Origin: Bradyrhizobium algeriense
Lineage (GTDB): Bacteria; Pseudomonadota; Alphaproteobacteria; Rhizobiales; Xanthobacteraceae
Direction of reading: 5' to 3'
Assembly: GCF_003062295.1 (NCBI RefSeq)
Contig: NZ_PYCN01000035.1
Span: 1-52,719, forward strand
Length of the DNA: 52,719 bases
In this document: positions 8,930 through 15,364 of the stretch, in pieces
Numbering within the stretch: the stretch's first letter is position 1
Layout of the letters: each line of letters begins with the position of its first letter
Made by a program: the position numbers and the translations under genes
Notes under the pieces: model-generated
Database searches by the model: none
What the model saw: the letters and a program-made list of their open reading frames with translations, nothing else
What the model was told of the DNA's origin: nothing

Positions 8930-10141
8930 ATGAAAACACGTTGCTGTATCGTCGGCGGCGGCCCGGCTGGCATGATGCTCGGTTACCTGCTCGGGCGTGC
9001 CGGCGTCGACGTCGTCGTGCTGGAAAAGCACGCGGATTTCTTCCGCGATTTTCGTGGCGACACTGTGCACCCCTCCACGCTGCAGGTGATGGACGAACTC
9101 GGGCTGATCGACGGTTTCCTGAAACTGCCGCATCAGCGCCTGCAGAAGATGGAGGGGATGTTCGGCGGCGAGACGGTGCGGATCGCGGATCTCGGCCGGC
9201 TCAACGTCAAATATCCCTTCATCGCCTTCATGCCGCAGTGGGACTTTCTTAACTTTCTGCGCGAGAGCGGCAAACGGTTTGCCTCGCTGAAAGTGATGAT
9301 GTCGACGGAGGCGATCGATCTCGTCCGTGACGGCGAGCGCGTCACGGGCGTGAGGGCGAAGACGCCGGAGGGCGTCATCGATATCGAGGCCGACCTGACC
9401 ATTGCCTGCGACGGCCGCCATTCGCTGGTGCGTGAACGCGCGGGCCTCGAGGTCGAGGAAATCGGCGCGCCGATGGATGTGCTGTGGTTTCGCGCCGGCA
9501 AGCGGGAAGACGAAAACGAAAACCTGTTTGCGCGGGTCGATCCCGGCAAGATGATGGTGACGTTCGATCGCGGCGACTACTGGCAATGCGCTTATGTCAT
9601 TCCCAAGGGGCAGTACGACGCGGTGAAGGCGAGGGGGCTGCCCGCGCTGCTCGACGACATCGCGCGGATGGCGCCGATCCTGAAATCGGGGCTATCAGAG
9701 GTGAAGAGCTGGGATGAGGTGAAGCTGTTGACGGTTGCGGTCAACCGGCTGCGGCGCTGGACGCGGCCGGGGTTGTTGTGCATCGGCGACGCCGCGCATG
9801 CGATGTCGCCGATCGGCGGCGGCGGCGTCAACCTCGCGGTGCAGGACGCGGTCGCGACCGCGAACTTGCTGGCAGCGAAGCTGGCGCATGGATGTCCATC
9901 GGAGGACGAGCTCGATGCCGTCCGCCGGCGCCGCGAATTCCCGGTGAAGATGACGCAGCGGATGCAGGTCGTGGTGCAGAACAATATCATCAACGCTGCG
10001 CTGAAGCCCGGCAATCAGCCGCTGAAGGCCCCGTTCGTCATGCGGCTGCTCACGGCCGTGCCCTGGCTGCAGGGCATCACGGCGCGGTTTGTCGGCTTGG
10101 GCGTGCGGCCCGAGCATGTGCAGTCGCCGGCGGTTGGTTGA
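8930..10141 (+). CDS. FAD-dependent monooxygenase, aromatic hydroxylase type
   Basis: A 403-residue flavoprotein of the p-hydroxybenzoate hydroxylase/UbiH class. The dinucleotide motif GGGPAG is at residues 9-14, the DG motif region reads CDGRHSLVRE, and GDAAHAMSPIGGGG near residue 286 contacts FAD. Length fits the single-component class, which uses NAD(P)H and oxygen to hydroxylate aromatic or similar rings. A GCGAGGGAG sequence provides the ribosome site. It begins 48 bases after the permease with no terminator between them, so it is probably the last gene of the operon, and a terminator follows. The pairing with an importer suggests it attacks the imported substrate; that is inference. Confidence 0.85.
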   Translation: MKTRCCIVGGGPAGMMLGYLLGRAGVDVVVLEKHADFFRDFRGDTVHPSTLQVMDELGLIDGFLKLPHQRLQKMEGMFGGETVRIADLGRLNVKYPFIAFMPQWDFLNFLRESGKRFASLKVMMSTEAIDLVRDGERVTGVRAKTPEGVIDIEADLTIACDGRHSLVRERAGLEVEEIGAPMDVLWFRAGKREDENENLFARVDPGKMMVTFDRGDYWQCAYVIPKGQYDAVKARGLPALLDDIARMAPILKSGLSEVKSWDEVKLLTVAVNRLRRWTRPGLLCIGDAAHAMSPIGGGGVNLAVQDAVATANLLAAKLAHGCPSEDELDAVRRRREFPVKMTQRMQVVVQNNIINAALKPGNQPLKAPFVMRLLTAVPWLQGITARFVGLGVRPEHVQSPAVG

Positions 10142-10159
10142 GTGCCCGGCACGCAACAA

Positions 10160-10185
10160 AAAGCCCCGGACGATGCCGGGGCTTT
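10160..10185. terminator. bidirectional terminator between FAD monooxygenase and barrel gene 1
   Basis: A 10-bp perfect stem (AAAGCCCCGG / CCGGGGCTTT) with loop ACGATG is flanked by A and T runs. It can stop transcripts from both sides of this convergent junction. Almost the same hairpin follows the other two barrel genes in this window. Confidence 0.85.
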
Positions 10186-10208
10186 GAGCTGTTGAGGGTT
10201 GGCGAAGA

Positions 10209-10952
10209 TCAGTACTTCGCAACAACCGGGGCGGGGGCGCCGAACTTGTAGGCGATGCCCACGCGAACGTCGTTGATCGTGACCCGGTTTCCGACTTCCG
10301 CACTGTTCGTGAGGAGGGAAACAAAGCTGGCGCGACCGAGGTCGGTGTAACGATATTCGACACGGCCCAGCCAGTTATCGGCGAAGGCGTATTCGACGCC
10401 GGCGCCGGCCGTCCAGCCATCATGCGAGCTGACGCTCGCAGTGACGAACGGAGGCGCACCGATGAACCCATAGGAGGTATCCCAGCTACCCCAAGCGTAG
10501 CCGGCCGTGCCGAATACCATCCAGCGGTCGAAGGCAAGGCCGAGCCGGCCACGGATCGAGCCGTAATCATTGACGCTGGTTCGGATGGTATAGGTGGGAA
10601 CGCCACCCTGCAGGAAGTTGCCGCTCTCGTTCAGGTCCGACGCCTGCCAGTCCGCTTCAACGCCGAGCACGACATTGCTGATCTGATAGTTGAAGCCAAC
10701 AAATCCGCCGCCGATCACGCCGCTGGGATCAAGGCTGTAGGGCGCCGGAAAAAATCCAGCGGCGTTGGTCAAGGTGCCGGTCGAGCGGCCCCAGCCGTAG
10801 CCAACGTCGGCGCCGATGTAGAAGCCGGTCCAGTTGTAAACGGCGGCAACCGGAGCAGGCGCCTTGGTGTACGGCCGAGCGGCCAGATCTGCAGCGGATG
10901 CGCTGACAGTGCCGATGGCCAAGGCAGCAGCGGCCAGAACGATCTTCTTCAT
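10209..10952 (-). CDS. outer-membrane beta-barrel protein, paralogue 1
   Basis: A 247-residue Omp25/Omp31-like small porin-type barrel. It has a Sec signal (MKKIVLAAAALAIGTVSASA) with the mature start ADLAARPYTKAP. Then YNWTGFYIGADVGYGWG begins the first strand, and the last strand ends with KFGAPAPVVAKY, an aromatic C-terminus expected for BamA-dependent insertion. The ATG at 10952 has GAGGA at the right distance; a TTG twelve bases upstream is not needed. Such proteins are abundant structural barrels of rhizobial outer membranes, and no specific cargo can be assigned. Confidence 0.9.
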   Translation of the reverse strand: MKKIVLAAAALAIGTVSASAADLAARPYTKAPAPVAAVYNWTGFYIGADVGYGWGRSTGTLTNAAGFFPAPYSLDPSGVIGGGFVGFNYQISNVVLGVEADWQASDLNESGNFLQGGVPTYTIRTSVNDYGSIRGRLGLAFDRWMVFGTAGYAWGSWDTSYGFIGAPPFVTASVSSHDGWTAGAGVEYAFADNWLGRVEYRYTDLGRASFVSLLTNSAEVGNRVTINDVRVGIAYKFGAPAPVVAKY

Positions 10953-11506
10953 GATTTTCCTCAATTAAACAAATGACGCGAGCGGTTGATTCCGACCGCG
11001 TTGTAATCGGGAACTTCTGGCAATGCTGTCACCTGGACGCCACAGGGGCAGATCTTCGTCACTTCCACACCAAGCCATCGCCGTTAGGCTGCCCCTTTTC
11101 GTTTCGGCTCATAGAGGGCAAAACATCGACGATTTCGCGGAGCTCGGGCGGCGCGTAGAGAAGCCTTCAGGTGAAATCGCTTGCGTGAGAACGTTAAAGG
11201 GTGGCTAACGAGGCCGCCTATCCCATGACGAAAATACCCGCGACGGGAATCGCGGTGCCGGTGACGAGATCCGAGGTGGGCGAGGCGAGGAATACAGCGA
11301 TCCCGAAAAAAACATCGATGGCGCCGCGGGGTGCACGCCAGCAAAGCCAGGAATCATTTACCAAGCTGAGTTGCAAAGTCTCAATCAAGACGTGTGAAAG
11401 TCGAATTGTCGTCATTGTTGCTGGCACGTTACAGCCGCTTTCAACGCTTCCGGTTAGTCTCGCGGCAGCATTTAAATTTTATCGCTTTGGGGAGATTAAA
11501 AGACCA
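10953..11506. other. 554-base intergenic stretch with an SDR fragment
   Basis: This lies between the two divergent barrel genes and should carry both promoters. Its only recognisable gene content is the SDR 3' fragment at 11218-11345. The last 40 bases are AT-rich (TTTAAATTTTATCGC) ahead of a GGGGAGA ribosome site, a plausible promoter-leader for barrel gene 2. Confidence 0.5.
11218..11345 (-). pseudogene. displaced 3' fragment of the neighbouring SDR gene
   Basis: Read on the minus strand this encodes GIAVFLASPTSDL followed by TGTAIPV and a stop (TAG at 11218-11220). It matches the last roughly 38 residues of the intact SDR at 12374-13144 (GIAVFLASPASDF, TGTAIPV). The DNA aligns plainly over about 120 bases with several substitutions and small indels; beyond about 11345 the match ends. 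Only the 3' end is present, with no start. Barrel gene 2 lies between the fragment and the intact gene. It is a relic of a duplication or of an insertion that regenerated the SDR 3' end. Confidence 0.8.
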
Positions 11507-12274
11507 ATGAAAAAGATTGCTATCGCAGCTACTGCCCTTGTGATGGGCTCTATGTCTGCTTCGGCCGCCGATCTGGCGGCTCGGCCTTACACCAAGGCAC
11601 CTGTTGCGGCTCCGATCGCCGTTTACAACTGGGGCGGTTTCTATATCGGCGGCCACGTCGGTGGCGCCTGGACAAACCAGGAGTGGGTCAATACCGCTAA
11701 CACCACCGGGTTTGGAGATCTCTCGCCCGGCGACGGTTTCCGTCAGCGCGGCTCGGGCGTCTTCGGTGGTGGCCACGTGGGCTACAACTGGCAAGCCAGC
11801 AACTTCGTGTTCGGTCTCGAGGGCACCGTCTCGGGCCTCGACAACCATGGCACCGTGCTCAACACCGTCTTCGGCGCCGGGCTTGATGACCAGTTTAGCT
11901 GGCGCGCCGACTGGATGGCGACGATCACCGGCCGTGCCGGTATCGCGGTGAATAACAACCTGTTCTACGTCAAGGGCGGCTACGCCGGCGTCAACAACCG
12001 CTTGTCGGTAGTTGACGCGGTACCGTTGACGGGTTCGGGATCGCAGACGCAGTGGCACAACGGCTGGACCGTCGGCGCCGGCTGGGAATACGGCTTCACC
12101 CCGAACTGGATTTTCGGGCTTGAATACAACTACGCGGCTTTTGAGACCAAGAGCTATCAGCTCGATGGCGTCGCAGCTGGGGTGTACACCTTCGATGCCA
12201 AGCCGCGCGACATTCAGTCGGCTGTCGTCCGCTTGAGCTACAAGTTCGGCGCTCCGGTGGTCGCCAGGTACTGA
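11507..12274 (+). CDS. outer-membrane beta-barrel protein, paralogue 2
   Basis: A 255-residue barrel of the same family as the two flanking paralogues. Signal peptide MKKIAIAATALVMGSMSASA is followed by ADLAARPYTKAP and YNWGGFYIGGHVGGAW. The C-terminus is KFGAPVVARY with the terminal aromatic. The frame is open for 100 codons upstream, but the ATG at 11507 with GGGGAGA in front gives the proper signal peptide. It points opposite to paralogues 1 and 3 and sits between a displaced SDR 3' fragment and the intact SDR, which suggests it was inserted there. Confidence 0.9.
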   Translation: MKKIAIAATALVMGSMSASAADLAARPYTKAPVAAPIAVYNWGGFYIGGHVGGAWTNQEWVNTANTTGFGDLSPGDGFRQRGSGVFGGGHVGYNWQASNFVFGLEGTVSGLDNHGTVLNTVFGAGLDDQFSWRADWMATITGRAGIAVNNNLFYVKGGYAGVNNRLSVVDAVPLTGSGSQTQWHNGWTVGAGWEYGFTPNWIFGLEYNYAAFETKSYQLDGVAAGVYTFDAKPRDIQSAVVRLSYKFGAPVVARY

Positions 12275-12296
12275 GCAAGTCAGGTACTGAGCAAGT
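12265..12296. repeat. 16-bp perfect tandem duplication over the stop codon
   Basis: CAGGTACTGAGCAAGT occurs twice in direct succession (12265-12280 and 12281-12296). The first copy contains the stop codon of barrel gene 2; the second lies just after it. It looks like a recent replication-slippage event without effect on the protein. Confidence 0.9.
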
Positions 12297-12323
12297 ACCA
12301 AGCTTTCACGCTTCCCTGCAAAC

Positions 12324-12351
12324 AAAAGCCCCGGCATCGTCCGGGGCTTTT
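12324..12351. terminator. bidirectional terminator between barrel gene 2 and SDR
   Basis: An 11-bp perfect stem (AAAAGCCCCGG / CCGGGGCTTTT) with loop CATCGT is followed by more T residues. It can serve both convergent genes. It belongs to the same near-identical hairpin type as 10160-10185 and 14281-14308. Confidence 0.87.
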
Positions 12352-12373
12352 TTCGTACGTCAGGTCTGTGACG

Positions 12374-13144
12374 TCAGCCCATGATCGAATATCCGCCATC
12401 GACCGGGATCGCCGTGCCGGTGAGGAAATCCGAGGCGGGCGAGGCGAGGAAGACCGCGATCCCGGCAAAATCATCGATGCCGCCCCAGCGCGCCGCGGGC
12501 GTGCGCCCCAGCACCCGGTCGTGCAGGCCGTCGATTTCCTTGCGGGCGCGCTTGGTCAAATCGGTATCGATCCAGCCCGGCAGCACGGCGTTGGCCTGGA
12601 TGTTGTCGGCGGCCCACGCGCAGGCGCAGGAACGGGTGAACTGCACGATGCCGCCCTTGCTGGCGGCATAGGCCGGCGTAAAGCTGGCGCCGAAGATCGA
12701 CATCATCGAGCCGATATTGATGATCTTGCCGCCGCCGGCCGCCTTCATGGCGGGATAGACTGCCTGCGAGCACAGGAAGGCGCTGGTGAGGTTGGTCTGG
12801 ATCACGCTGTTCCATTCGGCGATATCGAGCGCGTGCGGCGGCTTGCGGATATTGATGCCGGCATTGTTGATGAGGATATCGATTCGGCCGAGCTCGTCGG
12901 CGACGCGGCTGGCCATGGCGGCGACCGCTTCCTTGTCGGTGACGTCGGCCGCGACCGCAATCGCCTTGGCGCCGGCTTGCGCAAGCTCCGCGACCGCAGC
13001 CGCCGACTTGGCTTCGTTGCGGCCCACCACTGCGATCGCCGCGCCGGCCTGTGCAAGCCCCCTGGCCATGCCGAGCCCGATGCCGCCATTGCCGCCGGTG
13101 ACGATGGCCACCTTGCTTGAGAGATCGAAGGGTTTTGCTGCCAT
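12374..13144 (-). CDS. SDR-family NAD(P)-dependent oxidoreductase
   Basis: A 256-residue classical short-chain dehydrogenase. The cofactor motif TGGNGGIGLG lies near residue 15, NNAGI follows, and the catalytic Ser and YxxxK appear as GSMMSIFG and YAASKGG. It resembles gluconate 5-dehydrogenase or 2-deoxy-gluconate 3-dehydrogenase-type enzymes, but the substrate cannot be told by eye. The start MAAKPFDLSSKVAIV at 13144 is chosen; the longer frame upstream runs into a palindromic repeat and is not real. A diverged copy of its last 38 codons lies at 11218-11345 beyond barrel gene 2. Confidence 0.88.
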   Translation of the reverse strand: MAAKPFDLSSKVAIVTGGNGGIGLGMARGLAQAGAAIAVVGRNEAKSAAAVAELAQAGAKAIAVAADVTDKEAVAAMASRVADELGRIDILINNAGINIRKPPHALDIAEWNSVIQTNLTSAFLCSQAVYPAMKAAGGGKIINIGSMMSIFGASFTPAYAASKGGIVQFTRSCACAWAADNIQANAVLPGWIDTDLTKRARKEIDGLHDRVLGRTPAARWGGIDDFAGIAVFLASPASDFLTGTAIPVDGGYSIMG

Positions 13145-13161
13145 AGCTGTTGTCCCGTTCT

Positions 13162-13245
13162 GTAGGATGGGTGGAGCGCAGCGATACCCATCATCAATCA
13201 CAACGCATAGAGTTGATGGGTATCGCTGCGCTCCACCCATCCTAC
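13162..13245. repeat. long palindromic repeat, family A copy 1
   Basis: A perfect 32-bp inverted repeat (13162-13193 and 13214-13245) is separated by a 20-base loop. Arms begin GTAGGATGGGTGGAGCGCAG. A second copy with the same outer sequence is at 35014-35096. Such elements fit the REP/BIME-like palindromes scattered between genes of rhizobial genomes, and the transcript would fold into a very stable hairpin. It lies in the intergenic gap between the SDR gene and the 61-residue protein gene. Confidence 0.9.
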
Positions 13246-13249
13246 GAAT

Positions 13250-13435
13250 CTAGCGATTGCCTTGCCAGATCAGGATCAGGCCGACGGCGGCGAGCACGGC
13301 GCCATATCCGGCCCATTGCAGTTGATTGATCATGAAGCTCGATGGCGGCCAAGGAATCACGCCGGTGCCTTGGCCGATCCACAACAGGCCGATCGCAAGC
13401 GCCAGAAAGCCGATGATCGAAAGCGATCTGGCCAT
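13250..13435 (-). CDS. small two-helix membrane protein
   Basis: A 61-residue protein with two hydrophobic segments (SIIGFLALAIGLLWIG and AGYGAVLAAVGLILIW). Between them is a short loop starting GQGTGVIPWP that looks conserved in character. It is probably an inner-membrane protein of unknown role. The ATG at 13435 is preceded by GGGAGAAATC on the coding strand, a good ribosome site. Its stop lies five bases from the palindromic repeat at 13162-13245. Confidence 0.7.
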   Translation of the reverse strand: MARSLSIIGFLALAIGLLWIGQGTGVIPWPPSSFMINQLQWAGYGAVLAAVGLILIWQGNR

Positions 13436-13598
13436 GGATTTCTCCCTGTTGCCGTCTCGGACCTGGGCGCGGCCGCGGCTTTGTTATGCGTCGCTGCGAG
13501 GAAACCGTTGCCTGCGGCGGCCGTAGCTTCCGATCGAATACAAAGCCGGCCGGCTTCGCAAGGCCGGAAATCGTTACGCTGCGATCCCAGGGGCCATC

Positions 13599-14246
13599 AT
13601 GAACCGCCGGCCGGTCATTCTCGCGCTTGTCTTCGCGTTTTTCCTGGCCGCCATCGGCATCTACGCGGCGTGGCCGCGGCATGCGGATTTGCGCCGCTTC
13701 GAGCCGGCTGACATCGCACGGCTGGAGACGGCGATGTGGCGCGACTATTACGAGAAGCGCTATGTCGCGCTGTTCTGCCATCTCTACGAACTGTCGCGGA
13801 CGCAGTTCGGCTTCTCGCCACTGGACAGTGTTCGGATCGCGCTGGCGGCTGCTCAGGCCGCGAAAGCCTTTCAGCCGACGCGCTCCCGCGAGGCGGCCAA
13901 CGCCGCGCTGCCGGCGCTCGTGAGCTACTACCGCCTGCTCGCATCCGCCACGCCCGGCGGCTTCGATGCCAGGGAGGCGGCGCGGCTTGAGCTCGATTGG
14001 TGGCAGGCGAGGCGCGAAGCTGTAAGCCCATGGCAATACGGCGTGACGGTCGCCCGCGTCGCCGCCATCACCTACGGCAAGCCGGCGGATGACCCGTCGC
14101 TCCTGATATCAGGCATCGGCCGCGCCGAGGCGATGGCCTATCGCGACGCGCGTGGGCAGGCGATGACGGATCCGGACTGGTCCGAGATCGAGTGCTGGTT
14201 GCGCCGCGCGTACCGGTCGCTGAAGGCGGCGGTGGCGGGCGGCTGA
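13599..14246 (+). CDS. membrane-anchored hypothetical protein
   Basis: A 215-residue protein with an uncleaved signal anchor (VILALVFAFFLAAIGIYAAW) and a soluble, helix-rich remainder rich in Ala, Arg and aromatic residues (ARLETAMWRDYYEKRYVALF). Nothing in it matches a catalytic motif I know. The distribution of charged and hydrophobic residues and the high third-position GC support true coding. It stands alone between the divergent 61-residue gene and the convergent barrel gene 3. Role unknown, probably periplasmic. Confidence 0.7.
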   Translation: MNRRPVILALVFAFFLAAIGIYAAWPRHADLRRFEPADIARLETAMWRDYYEKRYVALFCHLYELSRTQFGFSPLDSVRIALAAAQAAKAFQPTRSREAANAALPALVSYYRLLASATPGGFDAREAARLELDWWQARREAVSPWQYGVTVARVAAITYGKPADDPSLLISGIGRAEAMAYRDARGQAMTDPDWSEIECWLRRAYRSLKAAVAGG

Positions 14247-14280
14247 TGCGTTCCGAAAGTCCTCGTGTTCCAGACAACAA

Positions 14281-14308
14281 AAAAGCCCCGGACGATGCCG
14301 GGGCTTTT
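14281..14308. terminator. bidirectional terminator before barrel gene 3
   Basis: An 11-bp perfect stem (AAAAGCCCCGG / CCGGGGCTTTT) with loop ACGATG has an A run on the left, so it works well for the minus-strand barrel gene and also for the + strand gene. It is identical to the core of 10160-10185, and the sequence after it (GAGCTG) is also shared. Confidence 0.87.
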
Positions 14309-14329
14309 GAGCTGCTGAATTAGCAGAGA

Positions 14330-15130
14330 TCAGTACTTGGCCTGTACTGGCGCGCCGCCCCAGTTGAAGCGGTAGACCAGCGAGGTGCTGATGGTCTGCG
14401 TCCACGGCTTGAAGGTAATCGCAGTGCCGGTCGGACCACCGCCGAAGGCAGGCGTGACCGTCCCGGGCAAGGTGACGCGGTCATAGAAAGCAGAGCGATA
14501 CTCTGTCTTCATGAACCAGCCGGGAGCCGCAATGCCGAAAAAGTCCAGGTTGTTCTCGACGCCGCCGCCAATGAACCATCCATTGCGATCGAAGGAAGGC
14601 GTGGTGTAAAATCCAGCGCCACCGGGTGCGAAGAGAGTGGAGTGAGTAGTGCCCGACCACTCTGAACCAGTGTAGCCAGCATTAACGTAAGACAACACAT
14701 TGGGAGCAACCAGATAGCCCAGTCGCACACCAGCGGCATAGCTCGTCTCGAGCTTCATACGGCCCTCGGTGCCGAACAAAGGATCGGTGAGGGAGCCGCG
14801 GATATCTCCGAACTGCGCATCACCGAAAATACCAGCCACCCATCGCCCGCCGAACTGCCAGTCATAGCCGCCGCCGACCGTTCCGAACCAGCCGCTGCCG
14901 CCATTCCGCTGGTCGCGGGTGATGGCTACACCGCCGGGAAACGTGTTCACGTTGCTATCAGCGCTCCAGAGCCCGCCGCCGCCACCACCGAAGATGTAGA
15001 AGCCGGTCCAGTTGTAAACGGCGGCCGCGGGGGCCGGCGCCTTGGCATAGGGGCGTGCTCCGAGATCAGCCGCCGAGGCCGATCCAGTGAAAGCCGCCAG
15101 CGCGGTCAGAGCGAGCAGTACCTTTTTCAT
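14330..15130 (-). CDS. outer-membrane beta-barrel protein, paralogue 3
   Basis: A 266-residue barrel of the Omp25/Omp31-like family. Signal MKKVLLALTALAAFTGSASA is followed by ADLGARPYAKAP, YNWTGFYIFGGGGGGLW and a C-terminus NWGGAPVQAKY. It is more distant from paralogues 1 and 2 in the middle part, with longer loops. The ribosome site GAGGG precedes the ATG. It shares its downstream hairpin and the DNA just inside the 3' end (GATCAGTACTT) with paralogue 1, a sign of common descent by duplication. Confidence 0.9.
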   Translation of the reverse strand: MKKVLLALTALAAFTGSASAADLGARPYAKAPAPAAAVYNWTGFYIFGGGGGGLWSADSNVNTFPGGVAITRDQRNGGSGWFGTVGGGYDWQFGGRWVAGIFGDAQFGDIRGSLTDPLFGTEGRMKLETSYAAGVRLGYLVAPNVLSYVNAGYTGSEWSGTTHSTLFAPGGAGFYTTPSFDRNGWFIGGGVENNLDFFGIAAPGWFMKTEYRSAFYDRVTLPGTVTPAFGGGPTGTAITFKPWTQTISTSLVYRFNWGGAPVQAKY

Positions 15131-15364
15131 ATTCAGTCCCTCAGTCCAGAAGCGTCAAATCTGATCGCTCTAACGATGCGCGAGCACCCGATTCCCAAAA
15201 CCCAGTACGGTGACTATACGCAGTTCAGTCCAAAAAGCTGTTGCGGGGGGAGCACACATTCCTACAAACGAACGATGGAAAAATACCGGAATAACGGGCA
15301 GTTTTCGGCGCCAACCGGCCTAAATGGCCGGAAATAGCCCGAAAATCGCCTGTATGCGGCTGAT

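Noticed and set aside
15315..15331. CCGGCC / GGCCGG hairpin after parE
   Set aside because: Only six base pairs and no T tract on the parE-coding strand, so it is not called a terminator.
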